NCBI RefSeq assembly: GCF_900109755.1
Contig: NZ_FOAR01000004.1
Coordinates: forward strand, 104,173 to 168,172
Length of the DNA: 64,000 nt
DNA from: Pseudomonas agarici
GTDB taxonomy: Bacteria; Pseudomonadota; Gammaproteobacteria; Pseudomonadales; Pseudomonadaceae
Direction: 5' to 3'
Positions within the stretch are counted from its first letter, which is position 1. The number at the start of each line of letters is the position of its first letter. Under the pieces are notes generated by a model, which saw nothing but the letters and a program-made list of their open reading frames with translations, did no database searches and was not told the DNA's origin. This document shows, piece after piece, positions 23,090-34,455 of this stretch. The position numbers were made by a program, and so were the translations under genes.

Positions 23090-23207
23090 TTACGTCGTAT
23101 GGTTTAGGTTTTTTAGATTTTAAAGCGGTAAAACAAATCGTTTCAGAGCCTTGGAAGGCCACCTTCCCGTTTTATCGGGAAGGACACCAGACCAGTCGAG
23201 ACTGGTC

Positions 23208-24504
<1,297 letters not shown>

Positions 24505-24578
24505 TCACGCTCCTCAAAGGTCGGCTGCCGGAAATCAATAACTTGGCATAAATTGTGCCGACAAAATGCGCGCAGAGT

Positions 24579-24600
24579 ATAGGGGCGGTTCGGCCCCTAT
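24579..24600. terminator. hairpin between parB and atpI
   Basis: An 8-bp stem ATAGGGGC / GCCCCTAT with a six-base loop just after parB. It lacks a T-run on the minus strand, so it is a weak or Rho-assisted terminator at best, or an element in the atp leader. Confidence 0.4.
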
Positions 24601-24649
24601 TCAACTGCCGGGTAGTGATTTCCGCCTGCGCGCTACATGAGGAAATGTT

Positions 24650-25522
24650 TCAACGAATATGGGCAAGTACCCCTTGTAGTTCATCCAAGGAGTTATAGCG
24701 AATCACCAACTGGCCTTTTCCTTTCTGCCCGTGACGAATCTGCACCGCAGACCCCAGCCGCTCGGCGAGGCGCTGTTCGAGACGACTGATGTCCGGGTCC
24801 GCCTTAGGCGGTTCGACCGGGGCTGGTTTGCCACTCAGCCACTGACGAACCAGTGCTTCGGTCTGGCGCACGGTAAGGCCACGTGCGACAACATGTCGCG
24901 CCCCTTCGACCTGCCGCTCATCCGGCAAACCAAGCAAGGCACGAGCATGACCCATTTCCAGATCGCCGTGGGACAACATGGTCTTGATGACTTCCGGCAA
25001 TGCGATCAAGCGCAGCAGGTTGGCTACGGTCACGCGGGACTTGCCCACCGCCTCGGCGACCTGTTGCTGGGTCAGTTGGAATTCCTGCTGCAGTCGCTGC
25101 AGGGCCACGGCTTCCTCGATCGGGTTGAGGTCTTCACGCTGGATGTTCTCGATCAGCGCCATGGCAATGGCGGTTTCATCCGTTACATCGCGAACCATGG
25201 CCGGAATGGTTTCCTGCCCGGCCTGCTGGCTGGCGCGCCAGCGACGTTCGCCGGCGATGATTTCGAAACGCCCGTTGCCGATCGGACGGACCACGATCGG
25301 TTGCATCACGCCCTGGGCCTTGATCGAGTTCGCCAGCTCTTCCAGCGCCTGCGGGTCCATGTCGCGGCGCGGCTGGTATTTGCCGCGCTGAATCAAGTCC
25401 AGCGGCAGGTGTTGCAGTTCGCGTTCGTCGGCCTGGACAGCTTGCTCTTCCAGCGAGCTGACAGTCGGACCGCTGAGCAATGCATCCAGCCCACGTCCTA
25501 GACCTCGTTTCTTGACGGCCAT
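24650..25522 (-). CDS. parB: chromosome-partitioning protein ParB
   Basis: A 290-residue ParB. It starts with the typical basic motif KKRGLGRGLDALLSG. The CTPase/ParB-N domain contains GKYQPRRDMDP and the GERRWRA box, and the helix-turn-helix (QQQVAEAVGKSRVTVANLLRL) is at about 150-170. The C terminus is a dimerisation domain. It binds parS, spreads as a CTP clamp and loads SMC near the origin. Two parS sites are found in recF, 13 kb away. It is 9 bases behind parA. Confidence 0.97.
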   Translation of the reverse strand: MAVKKRGLGRGLDALLSGPTVSSLEEQAVQADERELQHLPLDLIQRGKYQPRRDMDPQALEELANSIKAQGVMQPIVVRPIGNGRFEIIAGERRWRASQQAGQETIPAMVRDVTDETAIAMALIENIQREDLNPIEEAVALQRLQQEFQLTQQQVAEAVGKSRVTVANLLRLIALPEVIKTMLSHGDLEMGHARALLGLPDERQVEGARHVVARGLTVRQTEALVRQWLSGKPAPVEPPKADPDISRLEQRLAERLGSAVQIRHGQKGKGQLVIRYNSLDELQGVLAHIR

Positions 25523-25531
25523 GGGATTTCC

Positions 25532-26326
25532 TTAAGTTGCCGGAGCGGCGGCGCGTGAATTTTTACGTTGCCGACGAATCATCTCGCTCGCCAGAGCCAG
25601 GTAAGCCACGGCACCACGGGATTGTTTGTCGTATGCCAGAGCCGGCATACCGTAGCTCGGGGCTTCGGCCAGACGGATGTTGCGCGGAATCACGGTGTCG
25701 TACAGTTGATCACCGAAATGTTCCTGGAGCTGTGCGGAAACATCGTTCATCAAACTCAGACGAGGGTCGTACATGGTCCGCAGCAGCCCCTCAACCTTCA
25801 GCTCCGGGTTGAGCAGTTCAGCGATGCGCTTGATGTTATCCACAAGGTCGCTGAGCCCTTCGAGGGCAAAATATTCACACTGCATGGGAATAATCACCCC
25901 ATCAGCGGCCACCAAAGCGTTGAGGGTCAGCATCGACAGCGACGGCGGGCAGTCAATCAGGATGAAGTCGTAGTTCTCGCGGATCGGCGCCAGGGCGCTG
26001 CGCAGCCGGCTTTCCTTCATCTGCATTTCCAGCAGCACCACCTCGGCCGCTGTCAGGTCACGGTTGGCTGGCAGCAGTTGATAACCGCCGTGTTCGGAGA
26101 AATGCATGGCCTGCGCCAGATCGCATTCACCGATCAGCACATCGTAGATGGAGTTTTCCAGACCGTGTTTATCCACACCGCTACCCATGGTGGCGTTGCC
26201 CTGTGGATCGAGATCGATCAACAGCACCCGACGCTTGGTGGCGACCAGGGATGCAGCGAGGTTGATGCAGGTGGTGGTCTTGCCCACACCACCTTTCTGG
26301 TTCGCTATCGCGAATACCTTAGCCAT
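25532..26326 (-). CDS. parA: chromosome-partitioning ATPase ParA
   Basis: A 264-residue ParA/Soj. I use the ATG at 26326 (MAKVFAIANQ) in place of the frame's first ATG at 26344, because the family begins there. The deviant Walker A loop KGGVGKTT is at residues 11-18, and the Walker B segment FILIDCPPSL follows. ParA binds nucleoid DNA with ATP and moves ParB-parS complexes to segregate origins. It is co-transcribed with parB and downstream of rsmG. Confidence 0.97.
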   Translation of the reverse strand: MAKVFAIANQKGGVGKTTTCINLAASLVATKRRVLLIDLDPQGNATMGSGVDKHGLENSIYDVLIGECDLAQAMHFSEHGGYQLLPANRDLTAAEVVLLEMQMKESRLRSALAPIRENYDFILIDCPPSLSMLTLNALVAADGVIIPMQCEYFALEGLSDLVDNIKRIAELLNPELKVEGLLRTMYDPRLSLMNDVSAQLQEHFGDQLYDTVIPRNIRLAEAPSYGMPALAYDKQSRGAVAYLALASEMIRRQRKNSRAAAPAT

Positions 26327-26344
26327 TCTTGCTTGTGTTCCCAA

Positions 26345-26989
26345 TCATGCCCTGCGGCGCAGTATCAGCAGATGACGTTGACCTTGGCAACCGGGTACGG
26401 CCAAAGCGTGTTCGCTATCGAGCTGGAAGTCTGCCGGTAATGCTACCAGCTCGTCCGCCGGATGGACGCCCTTCATTGCCAGCCAGCGTGTATCAGTGTC
26501 GCCGAGATGGCGAGTCCAGTTGCTGAAGTTCTCCATGCTGCTGAACGCCCGGGAAATAATCCCGTTGAATGGCTGCTGCGGCTGGAAGGCTTCGACGCGA
26601 CTGTGGATAACTTGCAGGTTATCCAGTTTGAGTTCGAGTTTGACCTGGGTCAGGAAGCGGGTCTTCTTGCCGTTGCTGTCCAGGCAGCTCACTTGCGACT
26701 CCGGAAACAGGATCGCCAGCGGCACACCCGGCATCCCGCCGCCGCTGCCGACATCGAGCCAGCGCCCCGAGTCGACGAAGGACATCACGCTCAGGCTGTC
26801 GAGCAGGTGCCGTGAAACCATTTCGTCCGGGTCGCGCACAGCGGTCAGATTGTAGGCCTTGTTCCATTTGATCAACAGAGCCAGATAACCGAGCAACTGC
26901 TCATGCTGAGCGGCGGTCAGGTGGACGCCAAGCTGACCAGCACCTGTGGATAACTCTTCGGCGTGTTGCGAGGTGACCTGTGAGTTCAA
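26345..26989 (-). CDS. rsmG: 16S rRNA m7G527 methyltransferase
   Basis: A 214-residue Rossmann methyltransferase (formerly GidB) that modifies G527 of 16S rRNA with SAM. The SAM site [15 protein letters not shown] is at about residues 78-92, and a [11 protein letters not shown] segment precedes it. Its ATG overlaps the mnmG stop by 4 bases, the usual gidA-gidB coupling. Confidence 0.97.
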   Translation of the reverse strand: MNSQVTSQHAEELSTGAGQLGVHLTAAQHEQLLGYLALLIKWNKAYNLTAVRDPDEMVSRHLLDSLSVMSFVDSGRWLDVGSGGGMPGVPLAILFPESQVSCLDSNGKKTRFLTQVKLELKLDNLQVIHSRVEAFQPQQPFNGIISRAFSSMENFSNWTRHLGDTDTRWLAMKGVHPADELVALPADFQLDSEHALAVPGCQGQRHLLILRRRA

Positions 26990-28878
26990 GCGCTTTGCTC
27001 CAACTGACGGCCCGCACCGCGTTTTTTTAAGTGAATCATCAGCAGGGAAATCGCCGCTGGCGTGACGCCAGGAATCCTCGAAGCCTGGCCCAAGGTCTCG
27101 GGCCGGATTGCGCCGAGCTTGCCCTGGATCTCTTTCGACAGGCCAGAGATGTTCGAATAATCGATATCCACAGGCAGCTGGGTGTCTTCGCTGGCCCGTA
27201 GCCGGGCGATTTCATCCTGCTGGCGGTCGATGTAGCCGGCGTACTTGGTCTTGATCTCAACCTGCTCGGCGACCTGTGGATCTTCCGCGCCCTGCCCGGT
27301 CACTTCGACCAGGCCCGCGTAGTCGATTTCCGGACGGCTCAGCAGATTGAGCAAATTGTATTCGTGGGTCAGCGGCGTACCGAATTTCTCGGCGATTGCA
27401 TCGCCCTGCTCAGTGCCCGGGCGCACCCAAGTGCTTTTCAGGCGCTGTTCTTCCAGCTCGATGCTTTCGCGTTTTGTGCAAAAAGCCGCCCAGCGCGCAT
27501 CATCCACCAGACCCAGCTCGCGACCTTTTTCGGTCAGCCGCAGGTCGGCGTTGTCTTCACGCAGGATCAGCCGGTATTCGGCGCGGGAGGTGAACATCCG
27601 GTACGGTTCCTGGGTACCGAGGGTGATCAGATCATCGACCAGTACCCCGATGTAGGCCTCGTCCCGACGCGGGCACCAGCTGTCCTTGCCCTGGGCCCGC
27701 AGCGCAGCGTTGGCGCCAGCCAGCAAACCCTGGGCGCCGGCCTCTTCGTAACCGGTGGTGCCGTTGATCTGTCCGGCAAAGAACAGACCGCCGATCACCT
27801 TGGTTTCCAAGCTGTACTTCAGGTCACGCGGGTCGAAGTAGTCGTACTCGATGGCGTAGCCCGGACGAACGATGTGGGCGTTTTCCATGCCGCGGATCGA
27901 CTGGACGATCTGCAACTGCACGTCGAATGGCAGGGAGGTGGATATCCCGTTCGGGTACAACTCGTGGGTGGTCAGGCCCTCCGGTTCGATAAAGACCTGA
28001 TGGCTTTGCTTGTCGGCAAAGCGGTGGATCTTGTCTTCGATCGACGGGCAGTAGCGCGGACCGATGCCTTCGATCACCCCGGAATACATCGGCGAACGAT
28101 CGAGGTTGGCGGCAATGATCTCGTGGGTGCGGGCGTTGGTGTGGGTAATCCAGCAACTGACCTGACGTGGATGCTGCTCTTTCGAGCCCATGAACGACAT
28201 CACTGGAATCGGCATGTCACCGGGTTGTTCGCTCATCACCGAGAAATCCACGGAACGACCATCGATCCGTGGCGGGGTGCCGGTTTTCAGGCGACCGACC
28301 CGCAACGGCAGTTCCCGCAAGCGATGGGCCAGGGCAATCGACGGCGGATCGCCGGCGCGGCCACCCGAATAGTTCTGCATCCCGATGTGGATAAGTCCAC
28401 CGAGGAAGGTGCCGGTGGTCAACACCACGGATTCGGCGAAGAAACGCAGACCCATCTGGGTCACAACCCCCCTGACCTGATCCTGCTCGACAATCAGATC
28501 GTCGGCGGCCTGCTGAAATATCCACAGGTTCGGCTGGTGTTCCAGGATTTCACGAACAGCGGCCTTGTACAGCAGGCGGTCGGCCTGTGCCCGAGTTGCG
28601 CGCACAGCCGGGCCTTTACGGCTGTTGAGGACACGAAACTGGATGCCACCTTTATCGGTGGCGATGGCCATCGCGCCACCAAGGGCATCGATTTCCTTGA
28701 CCAAATGGCTTTTACCAATACCACCAATGGCAGGGTTGCAACTCATTGCACCGAGGGTTTCCACGTTATGCGTCAGCAACAGGGTTCTTGCGCCCATGCG
28801 TGCTGATGCTAGTGCTGCCTCGGTACCGGCATGACCGCCGCCGATGACGATCACCTCAAAACGGGAAGGGAAATCCAC
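26986..28878 (-). CDS. mnmG: tRNA uridine-34 modification enzyme MnmG (GidA)
   Basis: A 630-residue FAD enzyme that, with MnmE, installs (carboxymethyl)aminomethyl groups on U34 of several tRNAs. I place the start at GTG 28878 (read MDFPSRFEV), with GAGGT upstream; the open frame begins at 28935 but its extra 19 residues are not family-like. The FAD-binding [10 protein letters not shown] and the signature [13 protein letters not shown] are present, as is the [12 protein letters not shown] region. Its partner mnmE lies 1.1 kb upstream on the same strand. Confidence 0.97.
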   Translation of the reverse strand: MDFPSRFEVIVIGGGHAGTEAALASARMGARTLLLTHNVETLGAMSCNPAIGGIGKSHLVKEIDALGGAMAIATDKGGIQFRVLNSRKGPAVRATRAQADRLLYKAAVREILEHQPNLWIFQQAADDLIVEQDQVRGVVTQMGLRFFAESVVLTTGTFLGGLIHIGMQNYSGGRAGDPPSIALAHRLRELPLRVGRLKTGTPPRIDGRSVDFSVMSEQPGDMPIPVMSFMGSKEQHPRQVSCWITHTNARTHEIIAANLDRSPMYSGVIEGIGPRYCPSIEDKIHRFADKQSHQVFIEPEGLTTHELYPNGISTSLPFDVQLQIVQSIRGMENAHIVRPGYAIEYDYFDPRDLKYSLETKVIGGLFFAGQINGTTGYEEAGAQGLLAGANAALRAQGKDSWCPRRDEAYIGVLVDDLITLGTQEPYRMFTSRAEYRLILREDNADLRLTEKGRELGLVDDARWAAFCTKRESIELEEQRLKSTWVRPGTEQGDAIAEKFGTPLTHEYNLLNLLSRPEIDYAGLVEVTGQGAEDPQVAEQVEIKTKYAGYIDRQQDEIARLRASEDTQLPVDIDYSNISGLSKEIQGKLGAIRPETLGQASRIPGVTPAAISLLMIHLKKRGAGRQLEQSA

Positions 28879-28939
28879 CACGCACCTCGTGCCTGCTGCC
28901 AGGTAGGTAAATAAAAATTCGGGCTGAATGAACAAGTAT

Positions 28940-29373
28940 AGGGAATTTGCCTTTCCTAAAGAACCCTTTGCACAAAATTTAACCAGCTGTGGATAATCAT
29001 GGGTAATAGAAATTAAAATAAAGAAATTTATTAAAGCTTTGTTTTTATGTTTATTCTTAGTGCGCGGCTATTCTGTGGATAAAGCTCTACAAGCCTTGTT
29101 TTATGGTGTGTACAGAGATTCATAAGTCTGTGGTCATGTGCCATGGAGGGCTTGGGATAACCAGTATAAGCCTGTGGATTAAAGTGCTGTTTATCCACAA
29201 GCGGGTTCATCCTCAGTTTTCAGGCCCGGTTATCAACTGAGCTGAAGGTCGGTTATTCACAGGGCTTAATCCACAGAAAAACGCTTTCCTGGCGAATCAC
29301 AGGCACGCAGAAACCTTCCGCGAGCCGGAATTCGTCAGGGAAATGGAAGGATCTGTGCGGCAGAAGAAGAGGA
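28940..29373. other. second DnaA-box cluster with AT-rich tract upstream of mnmG
   Basis: No gene is present. I see DnaA boxes at 28988-28996 and 29074-29082 (TGTGGATAA), 29191-29199 (TTATCCACA) and 29253-29261 (TTATTCACA). One-mismatch copies lie at about 29173 and 29267. A very AT-rich tract at 29001-29058 resembles an unwinding element. It may regulate mnmG by DnaA or be an origin-like region, as in E. coli where oriC abuts gidA. Confidence 0.7.
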
Positions 29374-29374
29374 A

Positions 29375-29395
29375 ATGCCGGATCAGGCCCGGCAT
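29375..29395 (-). terminator. terminator after the MEKHLA gene
   Basis: A 7-bp stem ATGCCGG / CCGGCAT with a seven-base loop on the minus strand, followed by TTCCTCTTC. It is a modest intrinsic terminator separating this gene from mnmG. Confidence 0.6.
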
Positions 29396-29417
29396 CCCTG
29401 TGAGATAGCAAGTGAAA

Positions 29418-29867
29418 TCAGATGTCGTCCCAACTGTGAAATACGGCGGCCTGGCCGTGAATCACGCCTTCGCCATCCTGTAATTGCCAGACAAGGCCGT
29501 TGCGGATCCAGAAACGCCTGCCCGTCCTGGAAATACGAATCCCGGTGTAGCCGCTGGCATAACCCTGATGGTGGACACGATCCAGCAACGACTGGCGTTC
29601 CGCACGGTTCGGCGCCTCGGCCGATAGCCGCGACGGCAACAACGTGAATTGAGCCCAGTCATAGTCGAAGCATTGCTGTGCAGCTCGATTGGCATAGATG
29701 AAACGTGGATCGGCATCGGTGTTGTGGGAGAGCACGCAAAAGGGCGCCTGCTCATACAGCCAGGCCGCATCACTGCCCTGAGGCACCAGTGACTGACCGA
29801 CAAGCCGTTGATAACTGCCAGTCAGAAGCTCGAAGAAGGTTGAATCAATAGCTAACGAACTCATCAT
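29418..29867 (-). CDS. MEKHLA-domain (PAS-like) protein
   Basis: A 149-residue soluble protein. The pattern RLVGQSLVP, then APFCVLSHNTDADPRFIYANRAAQ and RISRTGRRFWIRN, fits the MEKHLA family, a PAS-like sensor fold known from plant HD-ZIP regulators and from stand-alone bacterial proteins. The ligand and role are unknown. It sits alone between mnmE and mnmG, with a terminator behind it and about 100 bases in front. Confidence 0.75.
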   Translation of the reverse strand: MMSSLAIDSTFFELLTGSYQRLVGQSLVPQGSDAAWLYEQAPFCVLSHNTDADPRFIYANRAAQQCFDYDWAQFTLLPSRLSAEAPNRAERQSLLDRVHHQGYASGYTGIRISRTGRRFWIRNGLVWQLQDGEGVIHGQAAVFHSWDDI

Positions 29868-29971
29868 TTTCCCGTGACGTCAGTAGGTAAGGTTGAACAA
29901 TACCCTCTCTGACCTGCCATGTTCCTGATGCGTTCACGGGAACTGTGGATAACCAGACCGAATCCGCCCAG

Positions 29972-31342
29972 TCATTTGCCGATACAAAAACTCGAAAAAA
30001 TTCTCCCCAACAGGTCATCGGAACTGAATGCGCCGGTGATTTCCCCGAGAAATTGCTGTGCCTGACGCAAATCTTCGGCCAACAGCTCCCCGGCACCGGC
30101 CAAGGTCAACTGCGCATGACCGTGTTCAAGGGCTGAACTGGCGTAACGCAGCGCCTCCAGATGCCGGCGGCGAGCGCTGAAGCTGCTTTCCGCTGTCTGT
30201 TCATAACCCATGCAGGCCTTGAGGTGGTCGCGCAGCAGCTCCAGGCCGTCGCCACCGGTCTTGGCGCTCAGGCTAAGGGTGACATGACCGTCTGCGCTGG
30301 TTTCCAGGGCAATATTTTCCCCCGTAAGGTCAGCCTTATTGCGGATCAGCGTCACTTTCGCCGGATCCGGCCGTTGTTCGAGAAACTCCGGCCACAATGC
30401 AAAAGGATCCACAGCCTCAGGCGCGCTGGCGTCCACCACCAACAGCACCCGGTCGGCCTCGCTGATGGCCTTGAGGGCTCGCTCCACGCCGATCTTTTCT
30501 ACCTGGTCGTCGGTATCGCGCAACCCGGCCGTGTCGACCACGTGCAGCGGCATGCCATCGATGTGGATATGTTCACGAAGGACATCCCGGGTCGTCCCGG
30601 CGATCTCAGTGACAATCGCCGCCTCGCGGCCGGCCAGGGCATTGAGCAAGCTCGATTTGCCGGCATTCGGCCGACCGGCGATCACTACGGTCATGCCATC
30701 GCGCAACAGCGCACCTTGCCCGGCCTCGCGTATTACTGTGGATAACTCGTCACGCACCGCATCAAGCATCGCCAACACATGGCCGTCAGCGAGGAAGTCG
30801 ATCTCCTCCTCGGGAAAATCGATGGCCGCTTCCACATAGATCCGCAGGTTGATCAATTGTTCGGTGAGGTTATGCACACGCTGAGAGAACGCGCCCTGCA
30901 GTGAACGTAGGGCATTGCGCGCAGCCTGAGCCGAACTGGCTTCGATCAGGTCGGCAATCGCTTCGGCCTGGGCCAGGTCGAGTTTGTCATTGAGGAAGGC
31001 TCGTTCGCTGAATTCTCCGGGGCGCGCCAGCCGGCAGCCCAGTTGCAGACAGCGCTGTAACAGCATGTCGAGGACAATCGGACCGCCGTGACCCTGTAAT
31101 TCCAGGACATCTTCGCCGGTGAACGAATTCGGTCCCGGAAAATACAACGCGAGGCCTTCATCGAGCGCCTCGCCGGCGTCCCCGCGCAATGGACCGTAGT
31201 GAGCAAAACGCGGTTTCAGTTCGCGACCGCTGATGGCCAGCGCCGCACTCCGCGCCAAAGGCCCGGAAATACGGACGATGCCGACACCACCGCGCCCCTG
31301 GGCGGTGGCAACGGCGACGATGGTTTCCCGAGGGACGTTCAT
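29972..31342 (-). CDS. mnmE: tRNA modification GTPase MnmE
   Basis: A 456-residue GTPase that works with MnmG at U34 of tRNA. The N-terminal formyl-THF-binding domain starts [19 protein letters not shown]. The G domain has [12 protein letters not shown] (G1), DTAGLRDT (G3) and NKAD (G4), and the protein ends in the catalytic CIGK. It is preceded by the yidC terminator. Length is normal. Confidence 0.98.
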   Translation of the reverse strand: MNVPRETIVAVATAQGRGGVGIVRISGPLARSAALAISGRELKPRFAHYGPLRGDAGEALDEGLALYFPGPNSFTGEDVLELQGHGGPIVLDMLLQRCLQLGCRLARPGEFSERAFLNDKLDLAQAEAIADLIEASSAQAARNALRSLQGAFSQRVHNLTEQLINLRIYVEAAIDFPEEEIDFLADGHVLAMLDAVRDELSTVIREAGQGALLRDGMTVVIAGRPNAGKSSLLNALAGREAAIVTEIAGTTRDVLREHIHIDGMPLHVVDTAGLRDTDDQVEKIGVERALKAISEADRVLLVVDASAPEAVDPFALWPEFLEQRPDPAKVTLIRNKADLTGENIALETSADGHVTLSLSAKTGGDGLELLRDHLKACMGYEQTAESSFSARRRHLEALRYASSALEHGHAQLTLAGAGELLAEDLRQAQQFLGEITGAFSSDDLLGRIFSSFCIGK

Positions 31343-31371
31343 GGAGTGGGCCTCAAAAAGTGGCAGATAGC

Positions 31372-31396
31372 AAAACGCCCCACTAGGGGGCGTCTT
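31372..31396 (-). terminator. terminator after yidC
   Basis: On the minus strand the stem GACGCCCC / GGGGCGTT has a short loop and is followed by TTTTG. It lies between yidC and mnmE and ends the rpmH-rnpA-yidD-yidC unit. Confidence 0.85.
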
Positions 31397-31418
31397 GAGT
31401 GGTTATCCACAGAGTAAG

Positions 31419-33098
31419 TTACGCGGCGGCTTTCTGGGTAGCGGCTTCGATCTTACGTGTGATGTACCACTGTTGAGCGATCGACAGGCAGTTGTTCACC
31501 ACCCAATACAGCACCAGACCGGCAGGGAACCACAGGAAGAAGAAGGTGAAGATGATCGGCATCAGCTTCATCACCTTGGCCTGCATCGGATCCGGCGGAG
31601 TCGGGTTCAAACGCTGCTGGATGAACATGGTTGCACCCATGATGATCGGCAGGATGAAGAACGGATCCTTGATCGACAGGTCAGTAATCCACAGGATGAA
31701 CGGCGCCTGGCGCATCTCCACGCTTTCCAGAAGCACCCAATACAACGAGAGGAAAACTGGCATCTGCACGAGGATCGGCAAGCAACCGCCCAGTGGATTG
31801 ATCTTCTCTTTTTTGTACAGCTCCATCATGGCCTGCGACATTTTCTGCCGATCGTCGCCATGTTGTTCTTTCAGCGCCGCCAGTTTTGGGGCAACGGCGC
31901 GCATACGAGCCATCGACTTGTAGCTGGCAGCCGACAAGGGGAAGAAAAGCCCTTTGATCAGCATGGTCAGGACGATGATCGAGAAGCCCCAATTGCCAAG
32001 CAGGCTGTGGATATGTTGCAGCAACCAGAAGATCGGCTGGGCAATGAACCACAGGATGCCGTAGTCGACCGTCAGTTCCAGACCTGGGGACAACTCCTTC
32101 AATACGGCCTGGCTCTTGGGACCTGCATAGAGGATCGCGCTGGTTTCGACTTTCTGACCTGGAGCGACAGTCAGCGAAGGACCGGTGTAGCCAATAATAT
32201 AGTTACCCAGGCTGTCCTTGCGGGTGGTCACGACATTGCTGTCGCCCTTGGCGGGAACCCAGGCGGTCACAAAATAGTGTTGCAACCAGGCAACCCAGCC
32301 ACCTTGAACGGTTTCTTTCAGTGAACCCTTGTCGATATCTTTCATCGACACTTTCTTGTACGGCTCGGAACTTGTCCACAGGGCGGCGCCCAGGTAAGTC
32401 GCAGTACCGGTAGCGGTGCTGGAAGAAGGATCCGCACTGGCGTCACGTTTCAACTGGGCGAACATCGCACCTGACCAAGGCTGTGCGCTTTCGTTGTCGA
32501 TCAGGTAGGAAACGGTCACGTCATACAGGCCGCGCTTCAGACTGAAACGCTTGATGTAGTTGACCCCGTTTTCGCTGAACTTAAGGTCGACGACCAATTT
32601 GTCCTGACCGTCAGCCAGTTGATAACTCTTCTGTTCGGAAGAGTACAACGGGCGGCCACTGGAGCTGGAGTCCGGACCGTTGGTACCGATCAGGCCACTT
32701 TGTGCCAGATAAGTGCGCTCTCCACCGTTATCGAAGAGCTGGAACGGGATTTCCGGATGATCCTGGCGACGTGGATAAAGCGGCAACTTCAGTTGCGCAA
32801 CATCCCCACCTTTTGGATCGATAGCCAGGTCGAGCACATCCGTCTTGATATGGATGAGGTCTTTGCTGGCGGCCACCGGTGCTTCAACAGCAACACTGGT
32901 GTCATTGGCAGCTCGTGGAATGTCATCACTGGCGGCGGCATTGCCGACGGTTGCCGTATCCGGCAAGCCAGAAACGGTGGTGCTGGCAACATTCTGAGTC
33001 GGCAGGGCAGCCTGACCGTAGTCCTGGTTCCATTTGAGAACCATGACATAGGACACGATTGCCAGGGCGACGATCAGGATCGTGCGTTTGATATCCAT
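31419..33098 (-). CDS. yidC: membrane protein insertase YidC
   Basis: A 559-residue insertase. Residues 5-23 form the first membrane helix, followed by a large periplasmic domain (about 30-350) and the C-terminal cluster of five helices with the conserved segment containing GNWGFSIIVLTMLIKG and NPLGGCLPILVQMPVF. It inserts Fo c and other proteins into the inner membrane with or without Sec. It begins 2 bases after yidD. Confidence 0.97.
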   Translation of the reverse strand: MDIKRTILIVALAIVSYVMVLKWNQDYGQAALPTQNVASTTVSGLPDTATVGNAAASDDIPRAANDTSVAVEAPVAASKDLIHIKTDVLDLAIDPKGGDVAQLKLPLYPRRQDHPEIPFQLFDNGGERTYLAQSGLIGTNGPDSSSSGRPLYSSEQKSYQLADGQDKLVVDLKFSENGVNYIKRFSLKRGLYDVTVSYLIDNESAQPWSGAMFAQLKRDASADPSSSTATGTATYLGAALWTSSEPYKKVSMKDIDKGSLKETVQGGWVAWLQHYFVTAWVPAKGDSNVVTTRKDSLGNYIIGYTGPSLTVAPGQKVETSAILYAGPKSQAVLKELSPGLELTVDYGILWFIAQPIFWLLQHIHSLLGNWGFSIIVLTMLIKGLFFPLSAASYKSMARMRAVAPKLAALKEQHGDDRQKMSQAMMELYKKEKINPLGGCLPILVQMPVFLSLYWVLLESVEMRQAPFILWITDLSIKDPFFILPIIMGATMFIQQRLNPTPPDPMQAKVMKLMPIIFTFFFLWFPAGLVLYWVVNNCLSIAQQWYITRKIEAATQKAAA

Positions 33099-33100
33099 GA

Positions 33101-33346
33101 TTACTCGGCCATCGAAGAAGAACGGGAGGTAGGAATAGGTGGAACCGGGTCATAACCACCGGCATTCCACGGATGACAGCGACCTAAACGACGAAAGGTC
33201 AGCCAGCCACCGCGCAGGAGTCCATGAGTTTCGATGGCTTCGTACGCGTAGCAGGAACAACTGGGGTAGAAACGACAGTGGCTGGCCATCAGTGGACTGA
33301 TGGCATAGCGGTAAAACTGGATAGGAACGAGCGCCAGTTTACGCAT
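33101..33346 (-). CDS. yidD: membrane protein insertion efficiency factor YidD
   Basis: An 81-residue protein with the conserved motif [17 protein letters not shown] and the later [14 protein letters not shown]. It is an amphipathic membrane-bound helper of YidC-dependent insertion. It overlaps rnpA by 8 bases and nearly touches yidC. Confidence 0.95.
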   Translation of the reverse strand: MRKLALVPIQFYRYAISPLMASHCRFYPSCSCYAYEAIETHGLLRGGWLTFRRLGRCHPWNAGGYDPVPPIPTSRSSSMAE

Positions 33347-33740
33347 TTGGGCTGTCTACCCCTGCAGGCTCGGTTTTTACCGCGGTCGCCGACGCGTTAC
33401 GAGCCAGGCGCTTCCACAGTTTGCCGACATGCTGAATCAATTCGAGGTTTTCTACGTCTCCCAAACCTTTGCGCGCGACGATAACAATGTCCCAGCCAAT
33501 CAGTGAATCCTGGTGCAGACGGAACGATTCGCGCAGCAGACGTTTGAGGCGATTACGCTCAACGGAGAGCTTCACGCTCTTTTTACCAATAACCAGCCCC
33601 AAACGGGGATGATCAAGGTCATTGTTGCGCGCAAGGAGCAGGAGGTTTTTCCCCGGAACCTTGCCGGTAGGGGAGTCAAAGACTGACTTGAAATGTCGTG
33701 GCGTAAGCAGACGCTTTTCCCGACTGAAGTCCTGACTCAC
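33339..33740 (-). CDS. rnpA: ribonuclease P protein component
   Basis: A 133-residue basic protein from GTG 33740 (read [12 protein letters not shown]); the open frame extends to 33836 but the added part overlaps rpmH and is not family-like. The RNR motif [16 protein letters not shown] is present. It binds the RNase P RNA and helps process tRNA 5' ends. It is directly downstream of rpmH, as in nearly all bacteria. Confidence 0.96.
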   Translation of the reverse strand: MSQDFSREKRLLTPRHFKSVFDSPTGKVPGKNLLLLARNNDLDHPRLGLVIGKKSVKLSVERNRLKRLLRESFRLHQDSLIGWDIVIVARKGLGDVENLELIQHVGKLWKRLARNASATAVKTEPAGVDSPNA

Positions 33741-33756
33741 CACCCGTGCCGGATTA

Positions 33757-33891
33757 TCAAACTGCCAGACGAGCGCGGCCTTTGGCGCGACGACGCGACA
33801 GGACGGCGCGACCGTTCTTGGTTGCCATGCGAGCACGGAAACCGTGGGTGCGAGCGCGTTTGATAGTGCTGGGTTGGAAAGTACGTTTCAT
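33757..33891 (-). CDS. rpmH: 50S ribosomal protein L34
   Basis: A 44-residue basic protein, beginning [20 protein letters not shown] and ending in GRARLAV. The start is ATG 33891, and the TGA at 33757-33759 lies 16 bases before the rnpA GTG. It is the first gene of the leftward unit beside oriC. Confidence 0.98.
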   Translation of the reverse strand: MKRTFQPSTIKRARTHGFRARMATKNGRAVLSRRRAKGRARLAV

Positions 33892-33951
33892 GGCGTTGCT
33901 ACCTGGTTCGTCACAACGGGCCGGAATGGCCCCCGTTTTAAGAGACCGGGG

Positions 33952-33980
33952 ATTCTAGAGAAAGCAAGCCTCTAGGTCAA
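33952..33980 (-). promoter_or_regulatory. sigma-70 promoter of rpmH-rnpA-yidD-yidC
   Basis: On the minus strand a -35 TTGACC (33975-33980) and a -10 TAGAAT (33952-33957) are separated by exactly 17 bases. This near-consensus promoter is about 60 bases upstream of the rpmH start codon. Confidence 0.85.
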
Positions 33981-34455
33981 TTTCCAACCAGCTTTTACTT
34001 CTTCATAGGTATTGGCCTCTGCGCTTGATCAGCTCCGGAGCTAGCTATAGAAATAAAGAAGGGAATTATTTAAAGCTTTTCTGTAAAGCTTATAGAAGCT
34101 TAAGAGGTCAGTATCTGTGGATAAGTACCTGGAGGGCTCTAGATACCTGCTGTACAGAGAATGACAACACGGTGGGGAAACGGTGTCGAGCCTGTGCTGT
34201 GCTGTCGGAAAAGCTGTGTGTGGAACGCCATGTTATCCACAAGCGAGTTACCCACAGACTTTCGATCCTACTTGTGCAACGACCTCAAGGGTAGTTATCC
34301 ACAGAGCTTATGCACATACCATTTGTCGCTTTGTTCACAGATAAGACCTTGATTCTTTGGGGTCTCCCTGCAATCGACATGTGGATAAGTGCTGTGCCTG
34401 CCGGTACAATGGCTGCTTGTTTTTGCCTCACCGGCTTTCAACTTAGGGGATATCC
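33981..34455. other. oriC: chromosomal replication origin oriC (rpmH-dnaA gap)
   Basis: No gene is present. The gap has an AT-rich tract at about 34045-34110 (probable unwinding element). DnaA boxes TTATNCACA or complement lie at 34116-34124, 34233-34241, 34295-34303, 34308-34316 and 34380-34388, and a near-match TTACCCACA at 34248-34256. This is the location of the functional origin known in P. putida and P. aeruginosa. The boxes also overlap the dnaA promoter, consistent with autoregulation. Genes diverge on either side. Confidence 0.93.

Noticed and set aside
27364..28806. 480-codon plus-strand open frame opposite mnmG
   Set aside because: Shadow of mnmG; the real gene has FAD-binding and family signatures.
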